Assembly (NCBI GenBank): GCA_905221605.1
Contig: CAJNDS010002289.1
Location: forward strand, 201,001 to 265,000
Reading direction: 5' to 3'
Source: Symbiodinium natans
Lineage: Eukaryota > Sar > Dinophyceae > Suessiales > Symbiodiniaceae
DNA length: 64,000 nt
Each line of letters begins with the position of its first letter. Positions within the stretch are counted from its first letter, which is position 1. Positions 9,122-18,496 of this stretch are shown one piece after another. The notes beneath the pieces are model-generated. The model did not search any database. It was not told the DNA's origin and was given only the letters and a program-made list of their open reading frames with translations. The position numbers and the translations under genes are program-made.

Positions 9122-9223
9122 AAGGGGGATGGGGTTGCCACGAGTCGATCTGATCATCAAAGAAGCATTGCAAGAGGCGGCCGTGCGAGCGTTTCCGACC
9201 CAACTCCCAAAACCTCACCCCCC

Positions 9224-9378
9224 TACTTGAAGGTTCATTGGACTTAATAACCACTTATAACTGGGCTTGTAAGCCTACTTATAAATGGGATAACCCCTAT
9301 AAGGCCCTTTAGGGGCATTATAAGGTAGGGTTATAAGTACAGTTATAAGTGGTTAGTAAGTACCATGAACCTCCAAGT
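9224..9378. mobile_element. Family C MITE, complete copy
   Basis: ACTTGAAGGTTCATTGGACT and AGTACCATGAACCTCCAAGT ends; about 155 bp, the longest copy here. Confidence 0.85.
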
Positions 9379-9664
9379 AACCTCGCAAAGGGCCAATCAT
9401 TCAGATCACCGCGCCCCACCGCAGGGCGGGGGCAGGTTCTTCGGGCTGCTTTTCTTCAGGGAATTCCGAACTTAGACCCCAGGTCAGGCGATGTTGGGGA
9501 AGGTACGTTTCGAGACCCTATTAGGGTTTGGGGTTTAGGGTTAAGGTTTGGGGTTTAGGGTTGAGGGTTGAGGGTTTAGGGGTTAGGGTAGACCCGAAAC
9601 CAGCGACCAGATCCCCTCAACCGTGGCAAGCTCAAGGTCGCTTGGGGCGCAGGCGCGTTCCCGC

Positions 9665-9700
9665 GTGTGGGCGCACGCGCGCGCGCGTGCGCGCGCGCGT
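9665..9700. repeat. (GC)n microsatellite
   Basis: Alternating GC/AC, Z-DNA-prone. No confident exon in 9380-11190; the stretch holds degenerate telomere-like text. Confidence 0.8.
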
Positions 9701-11007
9701 GAGATCCGAGCTTCGGGTTTCGGATTCTGGAGCTTCGGGTGTTTGAGGGGGGTGTTTAGCATGTGGAGTTGTTTTGGTTGTTTTTTTGCGGCTTCTCACC
9801 CTGAACCCTGAGCCAGCAAAAAGGGACCGAATTTGAAGCAACGGCCACTTGAACCCCCAAATGCCGGATGTATAGTGTTGAATTAGAGGGTGTATGGTGC
9901 CTATAACGTTCGCAGGCGTACAGGGCCCAAAGGGCTTGAGTTTGCAGAGTTTCTAGGGTTCATATAGGGCTTGTAGGGTGTACTGGGCTTGTAAGGCTTA
10001 AGAATTTAGAGCTCTTATGGGGCCTATACAGTTTACAGGCTTTTCGGATTTTATGGGTTTTGTAGCTTGCAGGGTTTTTTTGGTTTGCAGGGTGTGCAGG
10101 GCTTGTCGGGTTTACAGGGCTTATGGCTTGCAGAGCTTATGAAGCTTCTTGGGCTTGTAGGGGTTCGGGTTATAGGTTGCTTGTGGGCTTTGTTTGCTTT
10201 AGGGCTGATGGGGCTCGGAAACCCTGGCCAAACCCTAAACTAGACCCTATCAGCCGCAATCCCTGCTCCTATAAGCCCAACCCTATAAGCCCTCAGCCCC
10301 ACACGCCCTTAACCCAAGGCCCCCAACTCTGTATCCCTATGCGCCCTAAACTTTAGACCCTCTACGTTCTAAAGCCGTAAACCCCATAAGCAGAGCTTTG
10401 AACCGGAGCCCCAAATTCTAAAAGCTCTAGACCCTGAACCCTGAACCCTCTGCCCCAAACCCCAAGCCACTTTACACCCCAAACTCTAATCCCATCCCTA
10501 AACCCTAAACCCCTAAACCCCCGAACCCCTGAACCCTTGAACCCCTGAACCCCTGAACCCCTAAACCCCTAAACTCCTAAACTCCTAAACCCCTAAACCC
10601 TGCAAAAGCCTTAAGGGCCTCCCGAAGTTTAGCCGGTCAGGCCCATTTGAGGTGACGATGCCAGTGCAGGCGCAGCCCGTCGAGTGTTAGGGACTTAGGC
10701 CCCGGGGGGGGGGGGGGTATCATGGGTTACTAAGTACCCTGAACCTTCAAGTATCCACGAGCCGTGGCAGTGCCACATATCAGGTGCTATCCAAATCAGT
10801 GAACGCTGAGCCTGTGAGCAAGAATGGGAGCAAGCAGGTATTGGTATTGGTCTTGGTCTTGGTCTCGAGCTTTTACTACGGGGTCAGCATGCAAGGAAAG
10901 TAAGCTGGGACCATAGAAAGTTGGCAAACAGTGGCCGCGTGGCATTTTTTTGTCTCCATAGACTTAGAGGCAAGATGGTTTTGGCTGGATCCGAAGCCCA
11001 TTTCCTG

Positions 11008-11085
11008 ACAACCCTAAACCCTAAACCCTAAACCCTAAACCCCAAACCCTAAACCCTAAACCCTAAACCCTAATTAAACCCTAAA
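11008..11085. repeat. CCCTAAA array
   Basis: Ten units with one TTAAACC interruption. Confidence 0.85.
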
Positions 11086-11197
11086 CCAGGGATCTGAAGG
11101 TTCCGGAGCTGGTGCCCCCAAGATAGCAAACTCAACAATCCGCCCCTCCACCACAAATCCCTACAGCTGTACGGAATTCCCATAAAAAGGGGGCCTC

Positions 11198-11390
11198 AAG
11201 AAGTAATTCAGGGGTCGGAAGAACTACTAGTAACATTCCCTTATGGTCCCGTTGTAATTTTTCTAAACATGACCCCCAAAAGTCTCTTGAAATTATTCAG
11301 GCCCCTACAGTTCCCTTATGGTCCCGTTGTAATTTTTCTAAACATGACCCCCAAAAGTCTCTTGAAATCATTCAGGCCCCTACAGTAATC
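11198..11390. mobile_element. Family F MITE with an internal 75-bp duplication
   Basis: Starts AGGGGTCGGAAGAACTACTA and ends ATTCAGGCCCCTACAG, like the copy at 43937-44046. The segment 11236-11310 is repeated at 11311-11385 with a single visible difference. Confidence 0.7.
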
Positions 11391-11689
11391 CAATGTGGGC
11401 CCCGGGCTTCGTCAGCCGTTCAGTGCCCGGACTTTGCCTTCGCCGCCGCCCCCTGAGTCTGGTTGTGTCTTTCCCAAGGTCCTAAGGCGTAAACCCTACT
11501 TGGGGAGTTTTTTTGGTAGTTACAAGTAGTGTCCCCCCTAGACCCTAAACCCTAAGGGAGGTCATAAGCATAGGTTCCCAAACTCATCAGCCAACTTCTA
11601 GCTACCCATGAACCTCCAAGTCACACTCTCAACCTTCTAAGCCTACTCTAACGACCCCGAAGCCCTAAACCCTTAACCAAAAGCCCGAA

Positions 11690-11790
11690 GCCCTAAACCC
11701 TAAACCCTAAACGCTAAACCCTAAACCCTAAACCCTAAACCCTAAACCCTAAACCCTAAACCCTAAACCCTAAACCCTAAACCCTAAACC
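11690..11790. repeat. CCCTAAA array
   Basis: Fourteen heptamers, immediately 5' of the exon at 11797. Confidence 0.95.
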
Positions 11791-11796
11791 TCCAAG

Positions 11797-11888
11797 ACAC
11801 ACCCTCAGACCTACCTTGGGATTTTATGATGCACTGGGCAGGCCAGCTTCCGCGGCGTCACTCTATGGCCTGGGAGCTGAGATTTGCG
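11797..11888 (+). CDS. Exon between inverted telomere-type arrays
   Basis: After CCTCCAAG the frame reads TPSDLPWDFMMHWAGQLPRR and ends TTTGCG, directly abutting GTTTAGGG. One of the cleanest array-exon-array units. Family unknown. Confidence 0.6.
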
Positions 11889-11985
11889 GTTTAGGGTTTA
11901 GGGTTTAGGGTTTAGGGTTTAGGGTTTAGGGTTTAGGGTTTAGGGTTTAGGGTTTAGGGTTTAGGGCTTAGGGTTTCGGGTTTAG
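11889..11985. repeat. TTTAGGG array
   Basis: Thirteen units; pairs with the array at 11690-11790. Confidence 0.95.
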
Positions 11986-12163
11986 AGTTGATTAGGGTTG
12001 AGGGTTGAGGGTTTTGGAGTTGGCGGCATGTTTGGGGATACTCGAAACATTGAACTCGAGTCTCCTATATCCTTAGACGCCCTAGACCCTAAACCCTAAA
12101 CCTTAAACCCTAAACCTTAAACCCTAAACCCTAAGCCCTAGACCCTAAACCCGTGCACTGCAG

Positions 12164-12818
12164 GATTTTTTCGGGTTGAGGGATCCTTGCAGACGCCGGT
12201 GGCAGTTCCAGCTCTGGGCGAGAGATTTGCAGTTTCTTCGATGGTTCCGTGAAAGCTTGAAGCGAGACCTCGTCGCATATGGAGGCGAATTACCATCTCA
12301 GGATAAGCTCCGTCAGGGTGCTTGCAGGCTCCACGATAGCACGTCTCATCCATGGAACCGCTGGCCCGTGTGGACATGAGGGGTAGGGCTTGGGGCTTAG
12401 GGTTTGGGGGGTTTGGGGGGTTTGGGGGTTTGGGGTTTTGGGGTTTTGGGGTTTTGGGGTCTTGGGGTCTTGGGGTCTTGGGGTGCCATCCGCCTCCAAG
12501 TAGTCCTTCCACCAAAAAGTCGAAAAGTCCGGTTTCGGGTGTAGGGTTTCGGGGATGGGGCTCTTGGCAACTAAGGGCCTTGTTTGGTCTGCAGTTTTTG
12601 GTTGGGGTTCAGGCTTCTTACTATTTTGGTACGGCACACTAAAGGGCACATACCGGAAAGGAGAAGCCCCTCGTTTAGCGAACGCACATACAGCAATGTC
12701 TTTGCGCACTGGAGCACCCTCAGCATGCAACGAAGTCTGCTCGAAAGTCGTCTGGGGCGACAAGGAAAAAATGCGTTTTCCCAACCACAAGGTGCCGGAT
12801 GACTTGAGAAGGCTTTAA
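12164..12818 (+). CDS. Two-exon gene, unidentified basic protein
   Basis: Exon 12164-12367 (after GTGCACTGCAG) reads LQFLRWFRESLKRDLVAYGG and ends at a GT donor in phase 0. Exon 12645-12818 (after CACTAAAG) continues in phase 0 with CSKVVWGDKEKMRFPNHKVP and a TAA stop at 12816-12818. The intron contains a GGGGTTTTGGGG ladder (12410-12480). A family B element starts two bases after the stop. A 166-codon minus-strand frame overlaps but is compositionally a repeat shadow. Confidence 0.6.
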
Positions 12819-12819
12819 C

Positions 12820-12914
12820 TTGGGACGTTCCCCCTCATACGAACAGTCCTTTATAGGGATCATAGTACCCCCTATTATAATCCACAGAAGGGGCTGTTAG
12901 TATTAAGGGGAACA
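12820..12914. mobile_element. Family B MITE
   Basis: TTGGGACGTTCCCCCTC...TTAAGGGGAACA; core AGGGATCATAGTACCCCCTA is shared with the other copies. Confidence 0.85.
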
Positions 12915-13102
12915 CAGGTTTAACACAGAGCAGCACTTGGGACTTGCCAAGCCTTCCGAGCCTGCACCCGAACTATAATCCCTCAGGGATCATATCTTAA
13001 GATATTACACAAGCCCCCAAAGGGAATGTTCAACATACAGTGCTTATTAAGGTTTCCAGGGGAGTATAGCTAAGCCCTGAACCCCATCGACGCTCTGCCA
13101 AG

Positions 13103-13556
13103 ACCGTGGCTGGCTGATCGCCTGACGCGCTTGGAGGTTCCTGGTACTTGTTAGCCAAGTATAGCTGTACTCAGAACTGTACTTGTGACCATATTCGGGC
13201 ACTTAAAGGGGCTGATAAGTGGGTTATCGGTGCAGCAATAATTGGTTAATAAGTACCCCTAAACCCTAAACCCTAAACCCTACACCCTAAACCCCAATAC
13301 AGTTAAAATTGGTTAATATGTACCATGAACCTCCAGGCAGGAGAGCGTATTTAATTTTCAGGGGCTTCCAGTGACCGGCCGTTGGCCCGATGAAACCAGC
13401 AGCCAAACCGCTGCTGTCAAGCTATTGGGCAGCAACAGGGTTTAGGGTTTAGGGTTTAGGGTTTAGGGTTTAGGGTTTAGGATGAAGTCTGCGGGGGCTA
13501 CGGTTGAGATCGTGCCTATTCGACTGGCACGGCACGAGTTCCACTTGGAACGTCCC
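13103..13556 (+). CDS. Three-exon gene with a family C intron
   Basis: Exon 13103-13136 reads PWLADRLTRLE and ends TTGGAG before GTTCCTGG, the left end of a family C element. Exon 13362-13439 (after TTAATTTTCAG) reads GLPVTGRWPDETSSQTAAVK and ends AGG before GTTTAGGG. Exon 13488-13556 reads SAGATVEIVPIRLARHEFHL and ends at GTGTGT. All three join in phase 0. The second intron is a 48-nt run of telomere units, GTTTAGGG...GATGAAG. Function unknown. Confidence 0.65.
13131..13340. mobile_element. Family C MITE interrupted by telomere-type repeats
   Basis: Left end CTTGGAGGTTCCTGGTACTT, core, and a right part AATTGGTTAATAAGTACC (13237-13255), then CCCTAAA units (13256-13295), then a second right part AATTGGTTAATATGTACC and the true end CATGAACCTCC. 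The element's right arm is duplicated around the repeat. Confidence 0.8.
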
Positions 13557-13684
13557 GTGTGTTAGACTAAAAGCAAATCCGTGGCGTGTGCCTCAAAAGT
13601 GTGCGATGAACACCGGTCTAGGGTATAGGGTTTAGGGTTTAGAGTTTAGGGTTTATAGGGTTTAGGGTTTACCGCCAAAAACAG

Positions 13685-13750
13685 TTACCCTGGGCCCTGG
13701 ACCGGAGTAAACGATCAGCCGCTTGGGACCAGCTGAGCATATCGCAAAAA
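13685..13750 (+). CDS. Exon, unidentified
   Basis: After AAAAACAG the frame reads LPWALDRSKRSAAWDQLSIS. Upstream are TTTAGGG units, downstream CCCTGAACCC. Confidence 0.55.
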
Positions 13751-13867
13751 GAGACCCTGAACCCTAAACCCCTAGCTCGAAAACCGAAACCCAAAGCCCA
13801 TCCTTACACCTCTATGGCTGTGGCAATGAGACCCCAGACATGTTCCTGAAGAGTCTCTGCCCCCTAG

Positions 13868-13928
13868 GACCAAAGGCTTGAAAAGGCAAGGACCCTGGTA
13901 GCAACAGTCATCCTGCAAATCCTCAAGA
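13868..13928 (+). CDS. Exon encoding an amphipathic helix
   Basis: A strong acceptor (CTCTGCCCCCTAG) precedes DQRLEKARTLVATVILQILK, which ends at GTTTAGGA. Confidence 0.6.
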
Positions 13929-14110
13929 GTTTAGGAGTTTAGGGTTTAGGGCTTAGGGCTTAGAATTTAGGGCTCAGGGTTTAGGGTTTGGGGCTTAGGG
14001 TTAGAGTTTAGGGTCCTAACTCAAGAGGACATCCCAACTCTGAGCTCTAGGACCTGTGCCAGTAACCTTGCGGTTCATAAACCCTAAACCCTCAACCCTA
14101 AACCCTAAAG

Positions 14111-14263
14111 GTTGCCCATGTTTCTGCATCCCTGAGCCCGGATAGCGATGCGCAGAAGCCCGCGAACTCAAATTCTTAGACCTTAGAATGTGAGCCTTAT
14201 AGGGCAGAAGAGAGACCAAGGCGGCCCAGGATGCACTTCAATATTCCGATCCCTTTTTGAAGG
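14111..14263 (+). CDS. Two exon-like segments, relation unclear
   Basis: 14111-14179 follows CCCTAAAG and reads VAHVSASLSPDSDAQKPANS to a TAG stop. 14208-14263 follows AGGGCAG and reads RETKAAQDALQYSDPFLK, ending at GTGTTAGGG. They may be two genes or alternative exons. Confidence 0.5.
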
Positions 14264-14264
14264 G

Positions 14265-14370
14265 TGTTAGGGTGCAGGGTTTAGGGTTTAGGGTTTAGGG
14301 TTTAGGGTTTGGGGTTTAGGGTTTAGGGTTTAGGGTGCAGGGTTTAGGGTTTAGGGTTTAGGGTACAGGG
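14265..14370. repeat. TTTAGGG array with TGCAGGG variants
   Basis: About 15 units. Confidence 0.9.
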
Positions 14371-14601
14371 TGTTCGGGGTGCTAGGGCGTTTGGCGGTTT
14401 ACATGTCACGTCTCGGCGCCGCCATTTAAGGTTACTTGGAGGGGGCACGCAACACCCGCATAACACCCCTAGGGCTTAAGAATCCCTATGCCCTATGTGG
14501 TTATCTAAGTCACGGTCCGTAGCTACCCAAAACATGAGGGGCAAACAAGGGCCATGATTTCTGACGACCCTCGTGCTCCTAAACCCTCCAAGAGCTCCAT
14601 C

Positions 14602-14714
14602 ATGTAGAGGACTCGAACCTCTTCCCTCATGTAAGTCCCCCCCCCCCTTCCGCAAGCCCTAAGGCCCTAAGGCCCCAAGCTAAAGTCTTGCTTCCGGCCA
14701 TTGGAACCGCCGAG
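14602..14714 (+). CDS. Two weak exon candidates
   Basis: APSCRGLEPLPS (about 14602-14635) ends at GTAAGTCC, a canonical donor. LKSCFRPLEPP (from 14679) ends at a GC donor. Phase not established. Confidence 0.3.
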
Positions 14715-14882
14715 CCCCTAAACCCTAAACCCTAAACCCCAAACCCCAAACCCCAAACCCTAAACCCCAAACCCCAAACCCTAAACCCCAAACCCTAAAC
14801 CCTAAACCCTAAACCCTAAACCCTAAACCCTAAACCCTAAACCCTAAACCCTAAACCCTAAACCCTAAACCCTAAACCCTAA
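14700..14882. repeat. CCCTAAA / CCCCAAA array
   Basis: About 26 units, variants first and pure CCCTAAA last. Confidence 0.95.
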
Positions 14883-14904
14883 AGGGAAAGGAGAGAGAGA
14901 AGCG

Positions 14905-15624
14905 ATGAACCGAAGCGCCTCCGCGCCGTTGCTGGGGAGTCGGCTCCTGGAGGGCACGCTCTTCGTGGCGGAAGGCGCGGAAGAAGGGTCCCTAAACCCT
15001 AAACCCTAAACCCTAAACCCCAAACCCCAAACCCTAAACCCTAAACCCTGAACCCTAAGCCCTAATCCCTAAGCCCTATTAGGGTTTTAGCGTCTTGGGG
15101 TCTTACGAAGGGATGAGGACTAGATCTTAGGGTCTTAGGGTCTTAGGGTCCTAGGGTCTTAGGGTCTTGAGGTCTTAGGATCTTTGGGTCTTTGGGTCTT
15201 AGGGTCTTAGGGTCTTTGGGTCTTTGGGTCTTAGGGTCTTAGGGTCTGCAGGGTCTAGGGTTTTTAGTTTTGGGTCTTGCGTGTTTGGGGCGTTTAGGGG
15301 GCTTAGAGTCCTGTAGTGGAGTGGGGTCTTAGGTTGTAAGGTGTCGCACTTCGGGCTTGGTGTAACCCACAGCCTTAGACCCTGCCTCCCTCTTTTGTTT
15401 ATTTGGTACGAGAAGCAGGGTGTGGGGGCCCCTAACCCTAACCCTAAACCCCAAACATCAAACCCTAAGCCCTAAACCCTAAACCCTAAACCCTAAACCC
15501 TAAACCCTAAACCCTAAACCCTTACCCCTCCCCCCCCATCCCCGAGATTGGGGGCCAGGACCCGCAGCCGGGAAAGCGTCCTGGCATCCCCTGCCCTTTG
15601 GCTCGCACGGAGCCGTCATTTTTT
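14905..15624 (+). CDS. Three-exon gene start, unidentified
   Basis: An ATG at 14905 begins MNRSASAPLLGSRLLEGTLF; the exon ends at 14987 before GTCCCTAAACCC. Exon 15373-15419 (after AACCCACAG) reads LRPCLPLLFIWYEKQ. Exon 15547-15624 reads WGPGPAAGKASWHPLPFGSH and ends before GTTTTG. All phases agree (2, then 1, then 1 bases carried over). The first intron starts inside a CCCTAAA run and holds GGGTCTTA repeats; the second is mainly CCCTAAA. Function unknown; the upstream GAAG could be the splice-leader acceptor. Confidence 0.6.
15120..15260. repeat. (TCTTAGGG)n variant array
   Basis: About 15 copies of an 8-bp unit resembling the telomere repeat with an added C; lies in the first intron of the preceding gene. 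Confidence 0.85.
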
Positions 15625-15931
15625 GTTTTGCTTTGGGGTTCAGGCTTTGGGGTTCAGGGTTTAGGGTTTAAGGTTTAGGGTTTAGGGTTTAGGGATTGGG
15701 GTGTGTAGGGCTTAGGGCCGGCTAGGGCGAAGGGTTGAGGGCTTGGGGTTCAGGGCAGTTAGGTTTCAGGGGTTCAGGGGAACGCCCTGCTACTTCGTAA
15801 GCCCTGAGGTGAGGGAACAAGACCTAACAAGACCTAACAGACGAAAACGCGACCTAGCAAGTGCATCGGGGAACAGAGAATGCCATGAAAACCCAAGTCC
15901 TGAACCTTCAAGCCCAAACACCGATTGCCAG

Positions 15932-16010
15932 GCGTTTCGCCCACAACTCGGACGGCTCACTGTCCTTTGCGGACGGCACCTCCCAGGCGCTTCGCCAGCA
16001 ATATATAGAA
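15932..16010 (+). CDS. Exon-like island, frame uncertain
   Basis: After CGATTGCCAG one frame reads RFAHNSDGSLSFADGTSQAL; two other frames are open as well. A (TATG)n microsatellite follows. Confidence 0.35.
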
Positions 16011-16057
16011 ATGTGCATATATATATATACACACACTTTCTTTGCATCTATACATGT

Positions 16058-16245
16058 AGGCATGCATGTATGTATGTATGTATGTATGTATGTATGTATG
16101 TATGTATGTATGTATGTTTGTATGTATGTACGTATGTATGTATGTCTGTATGTCTGTATGTCGGCATGTCTGTATGTATGTGTGTATGTATGTATGCATG
16201 CATGCATGCATGTATGTATGTATGTATGTCTGCATGTACGTATGG
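16058..16245. repeat. (TATG)n microsatellite
   Basis: About 45 tetramers with C and G variants. Long Cys/Met/Tyr/Val and His/Thr/Tyr open frames across it are artefacts. Confidence 0.95.
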
Positions 16246-16508
16246 TCTTTGCGCTTGTGGGCTCTGGTCTGAGGGCTTGGAGTCTTCAATGCAAGGGATG
16301 GGCCTTAGGGTTTAGGGCTCCCACGGGGGGTGGGGGGGTTGCTAGGTAGAGATTTTGACTGAACCCTTCGGCGTTTTATTGCGGGTCCAGCTTTAGGCTG
16401 TGTTCGGGTCGCTACGGCTTGCGAGTGTTTAGTTCAGGCTTTACGGTTTAAGGCTTTGGAGGTAGGCTGAGGACTTCGGGCTTTGGGGCTCCTGGGTTGC
16501 TTCTGAAG

Positions 16509-16797
16509 GGCTTGAGCGTGCTTCGTGCCGTGACGGGCAGGGTACCTGCCAGTACCTCTCCCTGAGCCCTTCATCCTCCACCCTAGATCCCAATCCTCAA
16601 CATAAGGCCTCTGCCCTAAACCTCAACATACGCCCTAGACCCCAAACCTCAACATAAGCCCTAGCAAGCCTCTTTTCGGGGGGTTGAGGAGGGGGGGGGT
16701 TGTTTGGAGTTTGGGGTCTGAGTCCCCCCAAGAAGACCCCTCCGACTTAATCCCTAAAGCTCCGCGCCTTGAACACATATGTTTCTGCTGACAACCC
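16509..16797 (+). CDS. Two short exon candidates
   Basis: GLSVLRAVTGR (16509-16541, GT donor) and LRALNTYVSADNPE (16760-16797). Between them lies degenerate CCTCAACATA text. Confidence 0.35.
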
Positions 16798-16805
16798 CGA
16801 ACCCT

Positions 16806-16905
16806 AAACCCTAAGCCCTCAGCCCTCAGCCCTCAGCCCTAAACCCTAAACCCTAAACCCTAAACCCTAAACCCTAAACCCTAAACCCTAAACCCTAAAC
16901 CCTAC
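16806..16905. repeat. CCCTCAG then CCCTAAA array
   Basis: About 13 units ending 12 bp before the exon at 16918. Confidence 0.95.
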
Positions 16906-16917
16906 CTAAAAGGGGAG

Positions 16918-17025
16918 GTTGAGGGTACCAAGCCCGAGGAGATCTACTTGGATGCTGACTGGAGGCAGCCATTTACAGTGGCGCCGTGGAAGCCCGTCAC
17001 CAGCTCTTCAGTCGCCCTCGAGTAG
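16918..17025 (+). CDS. Terminal exon, unidentified acidic/aromatic segment
   Basis: After AGGGGAG the frame reads VEGTKPEEIYLDADWRQPFT and continues to a TAG at 17023-17025 that touches GGTTTAGGG. A second open frame exists but is a poor Ser/Arg string. Confidence 0.6.
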   Translation, partial: VEGTKPEEIYLDADWRQPFTVAPWKPVTSSSVALE

Positions 17026-17185
17026 GGTTTAGGGCTTAGGGGCTTAGGGGCTTCGGGTTTAGGGTTTAGGGTTTAGGGTTTGGGGTCTAGGGACTAGGGA
17101 ATAGGGTTTGGGGTTTAGGGTTTAGGGTTTGGGGTCTAGGATCAAGGGTCTAGGGTTTGGGGTTTAGGGTTTCGGGTTTGGGGCT
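17026..17185. repeat. TTTAGGG array with TCTAGGG variants
   Basis: About 20 units. Confidence 0.85.
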
Positions 17186-17197
17186 ACATCGCATCAG

Positions 17198-17331
17198 TCG
17201 ATGAGGGTTGGGCGAGGGTTCTCACGGGATGCCAACTCGTTCCCCTGAGCTCGGACCCATCAGGGAAGCCTCTAACGTACTCCAAAATTTCCAAATGCAC
17301 AAACTTAGATCCCTGGCGGTTAAACTCTTAA
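17198..17331 (+). CDS. Exon, unidentified, 44 codons
   Basis: After GCATCAG the frame reads DEGWARVLTGCQLVPLSSDP and continues to LDPWRLNS and TAA (17329-17331). Only frame open over the whole stretch. Confidence 0.6.
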
Positions 17332-17411
17332 ACCCCGAGCCCCAAGCCCCAACAAACGGCAAACCCTAAACCCGAAACCCGAAACCCTAAATCCTAAACC
17401 TTTGAGCTCAG

Positions 17412-17486
17412 GTGGCGGCAAGGAGCTGTACCCCTTCAGTCTCAGCTACTGGCCACTCCCCGGGAGGAGACCTCCCAGGGAGACAG
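17412..17486 (+). CDS. Exon, unidentified
   Basis: After TTGAGCTCAG the frame reads GGKELYPFSLSYWPLPGRRP and ends at GTGCAG. Confidence 0.55.
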
Positions 17487-17651
17487 GTGCAGAGGCGGGA
17501 GCAGCAAGCCCAACCCCAAGGCAACCCAACACAAACTGGCCGCAACCATGAACACCCCAATTGGGTTTAGGGGTTAGGGTTTAGGGTTTAGGGCTTAGGG
17601 TTTAGGGTTTAGGGGATTTAGGGTTTAGGCCCAAATCTCCACACCTCCTAG

Positions 17652-17700
17652 TGGTTGGTTGGTTGGCTGGCTGGCTGGCTGGCTGGTTGGTTAGTGTGTC
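17652..17700. repeat. (GGTT/GGCT)n tract
   Basis: About 11 tetramers. Confidence 0.8.
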
Positions 17701-17799
17701 CGTGTTTCGGTGGTTTAGGGTTTAGAGCACGCTAAGCCATCAAAGCCTGCCGAGAAACTCAAACCTACATATTGCAGGTTTGCAGTTTGTGCTACAAGT

Positions 17800-18138
17800 A
17801 GTACCCTAAAACCCTACCACCCCCAAACCCCAAAACCCTAAAGCCCTGAAACCCTAAAACCCTAAAGCCCCAAAGCCATCAAACCCCAAAACCCTAAAAC
17901 CCCAATACCCTAAAACCCTTAAACCCCGAAACCCTAAAACCCGAAAGCCCTACAAGCCTAAAACCCTAAACCCCAAAACCCTAAAGCCCTAAAACCCTAC
18001 GACCCCCAAACCCTAAAAACCTAAAGCCCTAAAACCTGAAAGCCCCCAAACCCTAAAACCCTAAAGCCCCCAAACCCAAAAAACCTAAAACCATAAAACC
18101 CTAAACCCCTAAACCTTAAACCTTAAACCCTAAACCCT
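17800..18138. repeat. (AAACCCTA/AAAGCCCT)n degenerate array
   Basis: Eight-base CCCTAAAA/CCCCAAAA/CCCTAAAG units over 340 bp, ending as CCCTAAA. Confidence 0.9.
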
Positions 18139-18149
18139 GGTGTGGCGCA

Positions 18150-18231
18150 GGGCCCCCCAGCAGCGCGGCGGACGCTGATGCTTGCGGCGCCGAGCGTGGG
18201 AGCACGAAAGAGGCTGATTGTAGGGCTTCGG
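18150..18231 (+). CDS. Possible exon between inverted arrays
   Basis: After TGTGGCGCAG the frame includes DACGAERGSTKEADCRAS and abuts GTTTAGGG. Confidence 0.4.
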
Positions 18232-18390
18232 TTTAGGGTTTAGGGTTTAGGGTTTAGGGTTTAGGGTTTAGGGTTTAGGGTTTAGGGTTCAGGGTTTGGG
18301 GTTTGGGGTTTGGGGTTTAATGTTGAGGGTTGAGGGTTTAGGGTTCAGGGCTTAGGGTTGAGGGTTTTCTTGGGCTGGGGGGGCCCTCAG

Positions 18391-18468
18391 GTGGCTGACC
18401 ACTCTGGCGAGGAAGGTGGGTTCGATGCAGCCTGGGCCTCGCAGGGACCTGTGACATCTTTTGACTTG
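18391..18468 (+). CDS. Exon, unidentified, 26 codons
   Basis: After GGGCCCTCAG the frame reads VADHSGEEGGFDAAWASQGP, phase 0 at both ends, and ends TTG before GTGGTTTGG. The Merlin-like transposon lies 28 bp downstream. Confidence 0.6.
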
Positions 18469-18496
18469 GTGGTTTGGGGTTTAGGGTTTAGGGCTA

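Noticed and set aside
12290-12790. 166-codon minus-strand open frame
   Set aside because: Half of it is PQDPKTPKPQNP text from the GGGGTTTTGGGG ladder; the + exons at 12164 and 12645 explain the rest better.
14598-14636. tRNA-like T arm on the minus strand (AGAGG-TTCGAGT-CCTCT)
   Set aside because: No matching acceptor stem, D arm or anticodon arm at the required spacing.
15957-16349. Long Cys/Met/Tyr/Val and His/Thr/Tyr open frames on both strands
   Set aside because: Produced by the (TATG)n microsatellite; every frame of a 4-bp repeat stays open.
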